From the NCBI RefSeq assembly GCF_900089455.2, contig NZ_LT907988.1, positions 1 to 64,000 on the forward strand: a stretch of DNA of 64,000 nucleotides, read 5' to 3'. The notes below the pieces were generated by a model. The model was not told the origin of the DNA, did not search any database, and saw nothing but the letters and a program-made list of their open reading frames with translations. The translations under genes were made by a program, and so were the position numbers. Shown here piece by piece: positions 46,570 to 57,448 of this stretch. Within the stretch, counting starts at the first letter, position 1. The number at the start of each line of letters is the position of its first letter. Source of the stretch: Orrella dioscoreae (GTDB lineage: Bacteria > Pseudomonadota > Gammaproteobacteria > Burkholderiales > Burkholderiaceae_B).

Positions 46570-46652
46570 TACGGGCCGCGCATGCCGGCGGCCGGCGCGA
46601 GGTCCGCGCCGGTTGGCACGCCGCTGTCACATGCGGCGCGCAGACTGGCGCG

Positions 46653-46982
46653 TCAGACCGTGACGGTCAGCGGCTGGCCCGCCGCCGCGCTGACGATCTG
46701 CGACAGCGCTTCGTGCAGGGGCGGGCCGCCACGGGTGTCGTGCCAGACCTGGCCGTCGTGGCGATAGTGGAAACCGCCGCTGGGCGCCGCCACCCACAAC
46801 TCCTGCATGGGCGCCTGGCTGTTGACGATGACCTGCACGCCCGAGTCGAAGGCCAGCGTCAGGACGTTGCCGCTCCGATTGGCGTCGACATCGACGTCAT
46901 TGACGGAAAACCAGTCATCGGCCTGGCTTTCCAGCCGGTCCAGGACGCCCGCAGCCAGGGCAAGAAATTCTGTTTCGTTCAT
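46653..46982 (-). CDS. cyaY: Iron-sulfur cluster assembly protein CyaY (frataxin)
   Basis: CyaY binds iron and modulates IscS during Fe-S cluster assembly. The 109-residue protein has the frataxin fold landmarks: acidic first helix (MNETEFLALAAGVLDRLESQADDW), VLTLAFDSGVQVIVNSQAPMQELWVAA and GGFHYRHDGQVWHDTRGG. Length is the bacterial norm. It is divergent from lptM-lysA with a 34-base gap between starts, the usual neighbourhood in gammaproteobacteria and betaproteobacteria. Confidence 0.95.
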   Translation of the reverse strand: MNETEFLALAAGVLDRLESQADDWFSVNDVDVDANRSGNVLTLAFDSGVQVIVNSQAPMQELWVAAPSGGFHYRHDGQVWHDTRGGPPLHEALSQIVSAAAGQPLTVTV

Positions 46983-47016
46983 AATTCACACACCGCACGT
47001 CTATCGGAGCTTTACT

Positions 47017-47265
47017 GTGTACGCACCGGCCCAACACCGCCAGTTTTCCCGCATTGTAGCGACGCTGCTGGCGATCGGCGCGCTCGCGGCCTGCGGCTAC
47101 AAGGGCCCGCTCTACATGGCCCCCGCCAAGCCCGCGCCCCAGAACCAGGCCCAGGAGGCCCAGACCCAGGCGCCCGCTCAGGACCAGGCGCGCGGAACCG
47201 ACACGCGCCCGGCCGAGTCACAGACGCGCCAACCTTCCACGACGACGCCCTCCCGCGCCCAATGA
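47017..47265 (+). CDS. lptM: LPS translocon maturation lipoprotein LptM (YifL-like)
   Basis: LptM is a small outer-membrane lipoprotein that helps the LptDE lipopolysaccharide translocon mature. The 82-residue product has a signal peptide with lipobox LAAC followed by the family motif GYKGPLYMAP. The rest is a Gln/Ala/Pro-rich disordered tail. The start is GTG at 47017 with GGAG upstream. It overlaps lysA by ATGA, as is common in this gene order. Confidence 0.9.
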   Translation: MYAPAQHRQFSRIVATLLAIGALAACGYKGPLYMAPAKPAPQNQAQEAQTQAPAQDQARGTDTRPAESQTRQPSTTTPSRAQ

Positions 47266-48557
47266 CCGCACATTTCGCCGATCCCGCCCGCCAACCCGCC
47301 GGGCAACCCCATTTCCACTTCGTGAACGGCGTACTGCACGCCGAGGACGTGGCCCTGCCCGCGCTGTGCAAGCAGCTGGGCACGCCGCTCTACGTCTACT
47401 CGCGCGCGGCCCTGCATGCCAACTTCAAGGCCTACCGCGACGCCATCGGCGAGCGCGACGTGCTGGTCTGCTATGGCATGAAGGCCAACGCCAACCTGGC
47501 CGTGCTGAAGGAATTCGCCCGCGCCGGCGCGGGCTTCGACATCGTCTCGGGCGGTGAGCTGCAACGTGTCGTCGCCGCCGGCGGCGATCCCGGCAAGGTC
47601 GTCTTCTCGGGCGTGGGCAAGCAGGTCTGGGAAATGGAAGCCGCGCTGCGCGCCGGCGTGAAGTGCTTCAACGTCGAATCGCTGCCCGAGCTGCGCCGCC
47701 TTTCCCAGGTCGCCAGCCGCCTGGGCGTGACCGCGCCCGTCTCGCTGCGCGTGAACCCCGACGTCGACGCCCAGACCCACCCCTACATCTCCACGGGCCT
47801 GAAGGAAAACAAGTTCGGCATCGCCATCGATACCGCGCTGGAGGCCTACCGCGTCGCGGCCAGCCTGCCCGGCGTGCGCGTGGTCGGCGTGGACTGCCAC
47901 ATCGGCTCGCAGATCACCGACACCGCGCCCTATCTCGACGCGCTCGACAAGCTGCTCGACCTGCTGCGCGCGCTGGCCGACCTCGACATCTCCATCGCGC
48001 ACCTGGACATCGGCGGCGGCCTCGGCATCCGCTATGACGACGAAACGCCGCTCGCCCCGCGCGCGCTGCTCGACAAGGTCTTCGCGCGCCTGGACGCCAG
48101 CGGCCTGCCGCCGGTGCAACTGGTCATGGAGCCGGGCCGCTCCTTGGTGGGCAACGCCGGCATCCTGCTGACCCGCGTGGAATATCTGAAGCACACCGAT
48201 GCGCGCAATTTCGCCATCGTCGACGCCGCCATGAACGATCTCATGCGCCCCGCGCTATACGAAGCCTGGCATGGCGTCCTGGCCGTCACGCCGCGCAGCG
48301 GCGAGGCCCTGTCTTATGACGTGGTGGGCCCGGTCTGCGAAAGCGCCGACTGGCTTGCGCGCGAACGCACCCTGGCCCTGCGCGAAGGCGACCTGCTGGC
48401 GGTGGAGTCCGCCGGCGCCTACGGCTTCGTCATGGCCAGCACCTACAACAGCCGCCCCCGGCCCGCCGAAGTCATGGTCGATGGCGCGAACTGGCATGTC
48501 GTGCGCACGCGCGACACCCTGGCCAGCCTGACCGCTGGCGAATCCACCCTGCCCTGA
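47262..48557 (+). CDS. lysA: Diaminopimelate decarboxylase
   Basis: LysA decarboxylates meso-diaminopimelate to lysine, the last step of lysine synthesis. The 431-residue PLP enzyme has the cofactor lysine in VCYGMKANANLAVL, DCHIGSQI, the phosphate-binding LDIGGGLGIRYDDE, EPGRSLVGNAG and the substrate-site GPVCESADWLA. It starts within the lptM stop (ATGA). Confidence 0.96.
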   Translation: MTAHFADPARQPAGQPHFHFVNGVLHAEDVALPALCKQLGTPLYVYSRAALHANFKAYRDAIGERDVLVCYGMKANANLAVLKEFARAGAGFDIVSGGELQRVVAAGGDPGKVVFSGVGKQVWEMEAALRAGVKCFNVESLPELRRLSQVASRLGVTAPVSLRVNPDVDAQTHPYISTGLKENKFGIAIDTALEAYRVAASLPGVRVVGVDCHIGSQITDTAPYLDALDKLLDLLRALADLDISIAHLDIGGGLGIRYDDETPLAPRALLDKVFARLDASGLPPVQLVMEPGRSLVGNAGILLTRVEYLKHTDARNFAIVDAAMNDLMRPALYEAWHGVLAVTPRSGEALSYDVVGPVCESADWLARERTLALREGDLLAVESAGAYGFVMASTYNSRPRPAEVMVDGANWHVVRTRDTLASLTAGESTLP

Positions 48558-48579
48558 CAACCGTCCGCGAAGGAGTCCC

Positions 48580-49272
48580 ATGACCACCGTCACGCTCACC
48601 AGCAAGGAAGGCAAGCCGTTCAACGCCTATTACGCCAAGGGCCCCTCGTCCTCGGCGCGCGGCATCGTCCTCATCCAGGAAATCTTCGGCATCAACGCAG
48701 CCATGCGCGAGCTGGCCGACACCTGGGCCGCCAAAGGCTACAACGTCGTGGTGCCCGATCTCTTCTGGCGCCAGGCCCCCGATGTCGAGCTCGATCCGAC
48801 CGTCAAGGCCGAGTTCGAACGCGGCTACGGCATGATGCAAGCCATGAAGACCGAGGAAACCCTGGCCGACCTCGAAGCCGCCCGCGCCTGGCTGGCGCAG
48901 GAATCCGGCCACGAGAAGATCGCCCTCGTCGGCTACTGCATGGGCGGCATGCTGGCCGTGCGCGCCGCCTTCGAGATCCCGGTGAAGTGCGCCGTCAGCT
49001 ACTACGGTGTCGGGCTGGACAGTCTGCTGAACGACGCCCCCATCGACACCGCGCCCACGCTGCTGCACATCGCGGGCGAAGACCGCTTCCAGACGCATGA
49101 CGTGCGCGACCTGGTCATGGACCTGGCCACGGCGCACCCCCAGTTCACGCCCTTCATCTACGACGGCGTGGACCACGCCTTCGCGCGCCCCAAGGGCGAA
49201 CACTTCGACGCCGATGCGGCCGCCAAGGCCGAGCAGCGTTCGCAGACCTTCCTGGCGGAGCATCTGGTCTGA
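48580..49272 (+). CDS. Dienelactone hydrolase family protein
   Basis: This is a 230-residue alpha/beta hydrolase. The nucleophile is a cysteine, GYCMGG (about residue 123), as in true dienelactone hydrolases; the acid is in LHIAGEDRFQTHD and the histidine in YDGVDHAFARP. No signal peptide, so cytoplasmic. It begins 22 bases after lysA with GAAGGAG upstream. There is no chlorocatechol gene cluster nearby, so the natural substrate is unknown. Confidence 0.9.
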   Translation: MTTVTLTSKEGKPFNAYYAKGPSSSARGIVLIQEIFGINAAMRELADTWAAKGYNVVVPDLFWRQAPDVELDPTVKAEFERGYGMMQAMKTEETLADLEAARAWLAQESGHEKIALVGYCMGGMLAVRAAFEIPVKCAVSYYGVGLDSLLNDAPIDTAPTLLHIAGEDRFQTHDVRDLVMDLATAHPQFTPFIYDGVDHAFARPKGEHFDADAAAKAEQRSQTFLAEHLV

Positions 49273-49277
49273 CAGCG

Positions 49278-49311
49278 AGGGCCGGCTGAGCAGCGCGCGC
49301 CAGCCGGCCCT
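49278..49311. terminator. Terminator-like hairpin between convergent genes
   Basis: An 11-bp stem (AGGGCCGGCTG with CAGCCGGCCCT) with a 12-base loop lies between the dienelactone hydrolase stop and the hipA stop. There is no T-tract, so the function is uncertain. Confidence 0.5.
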
Positions 49312-49330
49312 GCCCCTCCCACCGCAGTGT

Positions 49331-50608
49331 TCATCCCAACCGCGAAAGGGCTGATGGCGCCTCTTCAAAGATAAAGGGGTTGCAGAACATCCGCCCCCAG
49401 AACAACTTGCGGTCGATCTCGCTCAGCTCGGCCTCGTCGCAAACTCCGGTCCACCGGTCGCGTACTGTCTCAACCTGCTGCGTGATGATCAACATCGCTT
49501 CGGCCTCGTCAAGCCGGAATTTTGGCGCAGCCTCCAGGCAAACAGCGAGACGGCTCATCCTGTTCTCGCCGACGATCAGCATTGCTTGCGTGGCTTCGTT
49601 ACCAGCCCGATGCTGCGGGCAAATATCGTAGGCGGGTGTCAGACTCAGCATCTTGCCATCCCAGAACGCGGCGTGGTTACGCGCATGATCGTCGGTGTTG
49701 CCGCAAATGACGTTGAAAACCAGGCGCCCGTACAGTTCCCGTAGCGTCGGTATGGGCTGTTCGAAGCGTTGACGGATGATGTCCGTCAGGTCTTCATAGC
49801 TTGCGTACCGCGCCATCATTTCATCGAGACCGAACAATGTCAGCGCCGACACCATCAGCCGGCGTTGCCACCCCTGCCCGGTTTTCGTGCGATCGAAACG
49901 TTTGATGAGCAGAACGTCCTTGCCCGCAGTGTGACGCCATTGCACCGGCGCCACGTGCAATCCGGCCTCCGCCGCCAATCGCATGGCGACATATTCGGCT
50001 TTCACAACGTTGTACATATCGGTCGACGAGGAAAACTTCGCGATGAACTTCGCGTCATTGGCCTCAATCATCGCTTTCGGCCTGGCACCGCCCAGTGAAC
50101 TGCCGTGAAACAGCGCTTGACCCAACTCGGGTGCCAACGGCACGCCGCGTTCGACCATCGTGGCTGCCTCCATCAGGGACTCAAGCGTGGCCGGCTGTGC
50201 AGCCCTCGGCACGTACTCCGTCGGGGATGCCTGAAAATCGAGGCCACCTATCCTGTCGGAGCCGGATTCGAGCAGATAGGTCAGCTCATCCAGCACGGTG
50301 ACATCCGCATTCTTGCCTTTGACACCAAGCAGTCGGTTCAGAATGACCCTTCGTCCCCATGCGTCAGGAGCGGCGTCTCTCAGCGCGCTCGCCAGGCGTA
50401 GGCCGGGCTGGGGCGGAATGGCGCCACGCACCAGCGGCAACTCCGGCTCGTAAATCGGAATGGCATCGTTCCGCGCCAAATAGCTGCGACCATAGTTGAA
50501 ACCATACCGCTCCCCGTTTCGGCTCAGCAGGCCTGCCACCACGGGTGCCGTTGCACCCGGCAGCCAGACCCACACGTAAGCCTCCTGCGCGGCGTTCCTA
50601 GAATTCAT
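49331..50608 (-). CDS. hipA: HipA-family serine/threonine kinase toxin
   Basis: HipA kinases phosphorylate translation factors, classically glutamyl-tRNA synthetase, causing growth arrest. The 425-residue protein has the N-terminal HipA domain, a glycine loop GSSLGGARPKAM (about residues 168-180), the lysine strand AKFIAKFS, RFDRTK, the catalytic loop FNVICGNTDDHARNHA and the metal-binding LTPAYDICP. Base composition is visibly less GC-rich than its neighbours, suggesting acquisition. It overlaps the antitoxin gene by 11 bases, with AAGGAAGG upstream of the ATG at 50608. Confidence 0.9.
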   Translation of the reverse strand: MNSRNAAQEAYVWVWLPGATAPVVAGLLSRNGERYGFNYGRSYLARNDAIPIYEPELPLVRGAIPPQPGLRLASALRDAAPDAWGRRVILNRLLGVKGKNADVTVLDELTYLLESGSDRIGGLDFQASPTEYVPRAAQPATLESLMEAATMVERGVPLAPELGQALFHGSSLGGARPKAMIEANDAKFIAKFSSSTDMYNVVKAEYVAMRLAAEAGLHVAPVQWRHTAGKDVLLIKRFDRTKTGQGWQRRLMVSALTLFGLDEMMARYASYEDLTDIIRQRFEQPIPTLRELYGRLVFNVICGNTDDHARNHAAFWDGKMLSLTPAYDICPQHRAGNEATQAMLIVGENRMSRLAVCLEAAPKFRLDEAEAMLIITQQVETVRDRWTGVCDEAELSEIDRKLFWGRMFCNPFIFEEAPSALSRLG

Positions 50609-50936
50609 CCTTGACTGCCTTCCTTGAAGGATGGACCGCACGCGGCAGCAAGGTGAGCGTTCTCTCCAGGCTGGCGGCCTGCATCGTCATCATGCTCGGG
50701 TCGGGCGTGAACAGCGGCACGCCCACAATGGCGGCAAGCTCGAAAACAGCGCCCAGCGAACACCCCATGTCCCCCTCCTCGGCGCGGCGAACCAGCCCGC
50801 GCGACACGCCTGCTCGCTCTGCCAGATCTTCTGCGGTCATTCCACGTTCAATCCGCGCAACACGGATCGCCAACCCGAGTAGACGCGCAGCCTCCCGGCT
50901 GTAGTGGGAATAGCTACGGGTGGCGGGCTTCGCCAT
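50598..50936 (-). CDS. hipB: HipB-like XRE-family antitoxin
   Basis: This is a 112-residue helix-turn-helix protein: GLAIRVARIERGMTAEDLAERAGVSRGLVRRAEEGD, followed by a short C-terminal tail rich in Met, Thr and Lys. It precedes the HipA kinase and overlaps it, the standard antitoxin-toxin order. The ATG at 50936 is five bases after AGGAAGG; a GTG two codons earlier is possible. It should bind the kinase and repress the operon through the palindrome at 50966-50985. Confidence 0.88.
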   Translation of the reverse strand: MAKPATRSYSHYSREAARLLGLAIRVARIERGMTAEDLAERAGVSRGLVRRAEEGDMGCSLGAVFELAAIVGVPLFTPDPSMMTMQAASLERTLTLLPRAVHPSRKAVKDEF

Positions 50937-50965
50937 GGACACCTTCCTGTTTCATTAACAAGACA

Positions 50966-50985
50966 TAGATCCCTATAGCGATCTA
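50966..50985. promoter_or_regulatory. Candidate HipB operator
   Basis: TAGATC-N8-GATCTA, a perfect 6-bp inverted repeat with an eight-base spacer, 30 bases upstream of the antitoxin start. The geometry equals that of the E. coli HipB operator (TATCC-N8-GGATA). It overlaps CCTATAG and the AT-rich promoter region. Confidence 0.6.
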
Positions 50986-51145
50986 TTTATGGTGCATGTT
51001 AGCGTAAGCGCTCACGACGAGCACCATTGGCATGCTCCATTAACAGTGCTTTCTTGCTATTTATGTATTATTAATGGGGCATTTCGAACGGAGACAGCTG
51101 GCATGCGCTGCGCGAACGGCCGCCTCGCCCCCGGCAGGTCGGCCG

Positions 51146-52483
51146 CTACAGTTCGCCGTAGGAGTGCAAGCCCGACAGGAACATGTTCACGCCCAGGAAG
51201 GCGAAGCCCGTGATGAGCAGGCCCACCAGCGCCCAGTAGGACGCCAGCGTGCCGCGCAGGCCCTTCATCAGGCGCATGTGCAGCCACGCCGCATAGTTCA
51301 GCCAGACGATGAGCGCCCAGGTTTCCTTGGGGTCCCACTGCCAGTAGGCCCCCCAGGCATCGGCCGCCCACAGCGCGCCCAGGATGGTGGCCACGGTGAA
51401 GAACGCGAAGCCCACGGCAATGGCGCGATACATGATGTCGTCCAGCACCTCCAGCGAGGGCAGCCGGCGCGAGATCGGCCCGCGCGCCAGCAGGATGGCG
51501 CCCACAACCACGGCGCCGCCGCCGAAATAGAACATCCAGGTGGCAGACAGCCCATCGGTGCGGAAGACCATGGGCTCGGCCATCAGCAGCACGCCCATGA
51601 TGAAGAGCGGCGTCAGCTTGAGCCACGAGCGCGTCTGGCCGTGTTCCTTCACCAGGTAGGCGAAACCCACCATCGCCGCCAGCGAGAAGGTGCCATAGCC
51701 GATGAAATTGGCGGGCACGTGCAGCTTCATCCACCAGCTTTTCAGGGCGGGCACCAGGGGCTGGATCTGGTAGGCGTCGCGCGTCAGCGAATACCAGAGC
51801 AGGAACACCACGGCCGAGTTGATGACCAGCAGCACGAAGCCGCCCAGCGCGCGCGTGGCATAGCGGCGTTCGTAATACAGGTAGAAGAGCGCCGTGATCA
51901 GCGCGAACAGCACGAAGACTTCGTACAGGTTGCTGACCGGGATGTGGCCCAGGTCCGGCCCCATCAGGTGGCCCTCACGCCAGCGCACCAGCAGGCCGGT
52001 CGTGCCGGCGAAGACCGCGCCCCAGCTCAGGGCCGTGCCCAGCCAGGCGGCCGTCGCGCTGACGAAGCCGATCCAGTAGCAGACCATGGCGATCATGAAC
52101 AGCGCGCACATCCACATGATGGCGGACTGGGACGAGAAGAAGTACTTCAGCCAGAAGACGTCGTCGGCCCGGGCCAGGTCGCCGCCGTACAGCGCCAGGG
52201 CCGCGCCGGCCGCCAGGCCACAGGCGACCATCAGCGTTCGCAGCGGACGCCACAGCCAGCCCAGCCACACCAGGGCGGGCACGGTGCCACAGAGGATGAT
52301 CTTCTCGTAGCCATCCATGGCCTGCGGATAGCGTTCCAGCGCGAACACCGCGCCAGCAGCCAGCAGCAGGAAGAACACGATGTCAGTCCAATCTCCACGG
52401 CCACGGCGCACGCGGTGGTCGCCGGTGTCGGACATGGCTTCGTCCCAGGACGACGCGGACAGGGAGGAGGCGGTATCGCTCAT
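51146..52483 (-). CDS. ccsA: Cytochrome c biogenesis protein CcsA (System II haem handling)
   Basis: With CcsB, CcsA exports haem and ligates it to apocytochromes c. The 445-residue membrane protein has about eight hydrophobic segments and the haem-binding WWD motif WGAYWQWDPKETWALIVWL (about residues 375-393), with conserved histidines at MKLHVPANFIGY and AAWLHMR. The start overlaps ccsB by ATGA. The Alcaligenaceae use this ResBC-like system rather than Ccm. Confidence 0.93.
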   Translation of the reverse strand: MSDTASSLSASSWDEAMSDTGDHRVRRGRGDWTDIVFFLLLAAGAVFALERYPQAMDGYEKIILCGTVPALVWLGWLWRPLRTLMVACGLAAGAALALYGGDLARADDVFWLKYFFSSQSAIMWMCALFMIAMVCYWIGFVSATAAWLGTALSWGAVFAGTTGLLVRWREGHLMGPDLGHIPVSNLYEVFVLFALITALFYLYYERRYATRALGGFVLLVINSAVVFLLWYSLTRDAYQIQPLVPALKSWWMKLHVPANFIGYGTFSLAAMVGFAYLVKEHGQTRSWLKLTPLFIMGVLLMAEPMVFRTDGLSATWMFYFGGGAVVVGAILLARGPISRRLPSLEVLDDIMYRAIAVGFAFFTVATILGALWAADAWGAYWQWDPKETWALIVWLNYAAWLHMRLMKGLRGTLASYWALVGLLITGFAFLGVNMFLSGLHSYGEL

Positions 52484-54567
52484 GAAAAGGACTCCGGACG
52501 TTTCCGTCTGCTGGCCAGGCCTTCCATGGTCTGGCGGAACCGGTCGAATTCCCGGTTGAAATCGAGTGTACGCTTTTGCGAGGTCATGGCCGCCATGGCG
52601 CGGGCGCCGTCCGGCGAGGGCGTGATCCAGACCCAGATGCGGCGGTCACGCACGTAGAACATGGCGAAGATGCCCAGCGTCAGCAGCAGGCAGCCCAGGT
52701 AAACGGTGGTCTTGCCGGGCGTGCGGCTGACCTGGAAGACGCTGGCCTGGACGTGATCGAAGTCGGACAGCGAGAAATACACCGGCGAGGGATACAGGGC
52801 CAGGTCCGACAGCGCATTCAGGGCAACGAAGGTCCAGTCCTGCGCGGCGCTGGCCGCAGCGCCTTCGGTGGGCAGCGGCGCCAGGCCGGCCTCTTCGCGC
52901 GTCAATCCGTGCAGCTCGAACAGCGTGGCGTTCAACAACCGCATGATGATGCCTGCCGCGCGCGGCAATTCATCCTTGGGCACGTTGTCTTCCAGGAAAC
53001 GCGACACGCCGGCCAGCCCGCTGTCGGCCAGCGTGGCCATGGCCCGCTCGGCGGACTCCTGCACGCCCTGCAGATCGCCCGTGCCCGCGCCGCTGCGCAC
53101 GGCAAAGCGGCGGGCGGCTTCGCGGCGCTTCACGGGATCGGACATGGCCGCGCGCAGCGCCATGAACGCATCCAGGCTGCCCTTCTCGTCGGCGGGAATG
53201 CGCAGGTAGCGATAGTTCTCGGAAGGGTTCGGGCGCACGCCCGTCATGAAGACCGGAATGCCGTCCAGGGTGATGGGCAGCATGTAGCTGTGGAACTCCT
53301 GGGCCTGGCCGCTGCCGTCGATCAGGCGGTACTCCACGCTGGGACCGACATTGCGCAGGTGCTCGTTCGCCTTGCCCGCGGCGCTGCCGGTGACGGCGGC
53401 GACGTGCTCGACCAGCTCGCGCGGCTGCGGCTCGCCGGTACGCATGTCCTCGACGTTGATGGTACGCAGGCCCGTCAGCTGTACCTGCAGGGGCGCCTCG
53501 CCCGGCCGGGCCAGCTGGGTGTCGCGCCCCACCACGCCATCCACCGTGAAGCGGAAATCCTTGTCGCCCGAGAGCGGACGGCCCGCCAGCGACACGCGGC
53601 TGCCGCCATCGTCGAAGCTGGACTGGTAGACGGTGACGCCCTTGTAGCGCAACGGCTCGTTGACCTCGATGGTGGCATCGAAGGTGTGGCCGTTGTCCGG
53701 GTCCTGCACGGTCACTTCGCTGGCGAAGCGGCTGGGCATGCCGGTGGAGTAATAGTCGACGATGAACTTCTTCAGCGTCAGGTTGAAGGGCAGCGGCTGC
53801 ACCAGCGACCCCTGGCCCACGTTCACCACGGCGCTGCCGCTGCGCCCGCCCTCGGGCAGCAGCAGGTTGGCGCGGAAGCTCGGGTTGTCGACCGACAGGC
53901 GGCCCGTGGCGGGCACGTCGGCAATGCGCATGTCTTCGGTGACGGGCACCTTGCCGTTCAGCCAGACCTGCATGCGCACCGGCAATTCGCTGTCGAGCAA
54001 CCCGCCCACGCAGATGGCCACGATCGACACGTGCGCGAAGATGTAGCCCAGCCGGTTGCTGCTGCCGCGCTTGGCCGCCAGCATGACCGAATCGCCGTCC
54101 TGGCGCGTGCGCACGGCATAGCCTTGCCGGGCCAGCAGGTCACGCACCTTGTCCGTCAGGGCCGGGGCGGACGCGTCGCTGTCGATCTCCACCCGATGGC
54201 GGAAGGCCCGCAGGCTGGAGGCGCGCACGTGCTCGCGGAACGAGCGCATGTCGTCCAGCATCTTGGGCGTGTTGCGCAGAACGCACAGCGAGGTCGAGAT
54301 CACCAGGAAGCCCATGATGACCAGGAACCACCAGCTGTTGTAGACGTTCCAGATGGAGAACTTGTCGAAGAACTCGACCCAGAAGGGGCCGAACTGGTCG
54401 ATGTAATTGCTGAGCGGCCGGTTCTGCGGCAACACGGTGCCGATGATGCTCGCCACGCAGATGAACATCAGCAGGCTGACCGCGAAGCGCATCGAGCCCA
54501 GCAGTTCTGACATGTCGGCGCCCAGGCTTTGACTGCGGGCGGCTGGCGAGGAAGGCGAATCAGTCAT
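52480..54567 (-). CDS. ccsB: Cytochrome c biogenesis protein CcsB/ResB
   Basis: This is a 695-residue partner of CcsA. It has three N-terminal hydrophobic segments (SLLMFICVASIIGTVLP; WFLVIMGFLVISTSLCVLRNTP; SIVAICVGGLLDSELP), a large periplasmic domain to about residue 615, and a last membrane segment (YLGCLLLTLGIFAMFYVRDRRIWVW) typical of ResB. The symbol follows the Bordetella convention; the family is also called ResB. Upstream gene on the same strand: cytochrome c4, 177 bases away. Confidence 0.93.
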   Translation of the reverse strand: MTDSPSSPAARSQSLGADMSELLGSMRFAVSLLMFICVASIIGTVLPQNRPLSNYIDQFGPFWVEFFDKFSIWNVYNSWWFLVIMGFLVISTSLCVLRNTPKMLDDMRSFREHVRASSLRAFRHRVEIDSDASAPALTDKVRDLLARQGYAVRTRQDGDSVMLAAKRGSSNRLGYIFAHVSIVAICVGGLLDSELPVRMQVWLNGKVPVTEDMRIADVPATGRLSVDNPSFRANLLLPEGGRSGSAVVNVGQGSLVQPLPFNLTLKKFIVDYYSTGMPSRFASEVTVQDPDNGHTFDATIEVNEPLRYKGVTVYQSSFDDGGSRVSLAGRPLSGDKDFRFTVDGVVGRDTQLARPGEAPLQVQLTGLRTINVEDMRTGEPQPRELVEHVAAVTGSAAGKANEHLRNVGPSVEYRLIDGSGQAQEFHSYMLPITLDGIPVFMTGVRPNPSENYRYLRIPADEKGSLDAFMALRAAMSDPVKRREAARRFAVRSGAGTGDLQGVQESAERAMATLADSGLAGVSRFLEDNVPKDELPRAAGIIMRLLNATLFELHGLTREEAGLAPLPTEGAAASAAQDWTFVALNALSDLALYPSPVYFSLSDFDHVQASVFQVSRTPGKTTVYLGCLLLTLGIFAMFYVRDRRIWVWITPSPDGARAMAAMTSQKRTLDFNREFDRFRQTMEGLASRRKRPESFS

Positions 54568-54704
54568 GAGAAATCGGTAAGCATTTGCCGCCAGACCGTG
54601 CGCGGGGGCAAAGCCCCGGCAAGTCGTGGTCGGACGGCCCCATGGCTATCCGCCCAGCATGGACAGGGCAGGCCCGTATATTGTTCCTGCCCGCCCGCAC
54701 AAGG

Positions 54705-54730
54705 CTTGCGCGGGATCAAGCCCGCGCAAG
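54705..54730. other. Long hairpin between the cytochrome c4 and ccsB genes
   Basis: CTTGCGCGGG (54705-54714) pairs with CCCGCGCAAG (54721-54730), six-base loop, 10-bp perfect stem. There is no T-tract. It may reduce read-through or stabilise the cytochrome c4 transcript, 15 bases past its stop. Confidence 0.5.
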
Positions 54731-54744
54731 TGCGGCTGCGTCGT

Positions 54745-55440
54745 TCAGCGCAGGCCGGCAGCGTAGTCCGACACTGCCTTGATGTCGTCGTCGGTCATGC
54801 GCTTGGCCACATCGTGCATGGCGGGATTGTTGGCGCGGTCACCGCTGCGGAACAGCTTGAGCTGCTCGGCGATGTAGGCGGGGAACTGGCCGGAAAGACG
54901 CGGATACTGGCCGGGGATGCCCGCGCCCGTGGCGCCGTGGCAGGCCGCGCAGGCCGGGACCTTCTGGTCGGCGATGCCGCCGCGCCAGATCTGCTGGCCG
55001 CGCTCGACCAGCGATTCCTGGCCGGCGGTGGCGGGCTGCTCGAGCTTCTGCAGCGACAGGAAGTAGGCCACGTTGCGCATGTCTTCCTCGGTCAGCGGAC
55101 CGACCATGGCGCTCATGGCGGAGGGCGCGCCTTCGGGGCCGCGGCGCGCCGCGTGCTCGGCGCCTTCCTTGACCTTGAAGTCGTGCAGTTGCTTCAGCAG
55201 GTATTCGTGGGATTGCGCGGCCAGGTTGGGATTCATCGGCAGCGTGCTGTTGCCCGCCGCGCCGTGACAGGACGCACAGGCGACGATGCCGCGCGCCGCG
55301 TCGCCCTGTTCGTACAGGGTGCTGCCCTTGGCTTGATCGGGTTTTGCGGGGCCGCTGGCCTCCGCGGCAAGACAGGTCGAGACGGCTGCGCTCAGCAACA
55401 ACCCGCTGGCGACCAGGACCTGGGACAACACACGCTTCAT
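54745..55440 (-). CDS. Dihaem cytochrome c4
   Basis: This is a 231-residue periplasmic electron carrier. Signal peptide ends near CLAAEA; two haem sites CASCH and CAACH lie about 115 residues apart, with axial methionines likely in the LPMNPNL and NPAMHDVAKRM segments. Length and two-domain layout fit cytochrome c4, which passes electrons to terminal oxidases. The ATG at 55440 is the first with a signal peptide directly behind it. It sits upstream of its own maturation genes ccsB-ccsA. Confidence 0.92.
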   Translation of the reverse strand: MKRVLSQVLVASGLLLSAAVSTCLAAEASGPAKPDQAKGSTLYEQGDAARGIVACASCHGAAGNSTLPMNPNLAAQSHEYLLKQLHDFKVKEGAEHAARRGPEGAPSAMSAMVGPLTEEDMRNVAYFLSLQKLEQPATAGQESLVERGQQIWRGGIADQKVPACAACHGATGAGIPGQYPRLSGQFPAYIAEQLKLFRSGDRANNPAMHDVAKRMTDDDIKAVSDYAAGLR

Positions 55441-55784
55441 GGAGAACCTCGACGATCGGACTTCGATCATGGCGCGGTGTGACCGCGCCGTTTATAGGTT
55501 CGTCCAGGACCGCCATGCCGCGCCACCGGCCCGAGGGTTCGGCAGCCTGCGGCAGGTCCAGGTCGAACCCGCGCTTTTTGGTCTGCTTCTCTTACCGATG
55601 CCTTGCCACGCCCGCGCCTTTCACACCCGGAAACCCTGTTACCGGCTTGCGAAAAACGCCGACGCTGCAACGTCCAGCACCGGCATGCGCATCTGATCGG
55701 CCCCCATGAACTGCCCCCTTGGCCGCAGATGCAAACACTCGATTATACAATAGGGCTTGATTGCCAACCCCAGTGGTTTTGCCC
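55441..55784. other. Divergent spacer between cytochrome c4 and engB
   Basis: This 344-base spacer separates two divergent genes. I see no gene or strong palindrome in it. A likely engB promoter lies at its right end. Confidence 0.5.
55719..55749 (+). promoter_or_regulatory. Candidate promoter of engB-hemB
   Basis: TTGGCC (55719-55724) and TATACA (55744-55749) with a 19-base spacer stand out in an otherwise GC-rich region. The spacing is longer than ideal. The start codon is about 35 bases downstream. Confidence 0.4.
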
Positions 55785-57436
<1,652 letters not shown>

Positions 57437-57448
57437 GCAGACGTGGCA

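Noticed and set aside
50598-50610. CCTAGAAT at the hipB-hipA junction as a third copy of the ssu promoter motif
   Set aside because: It lies within coding sequence of the overlapping pair and lacks the CGCAT and TTCGC parts of the motif.
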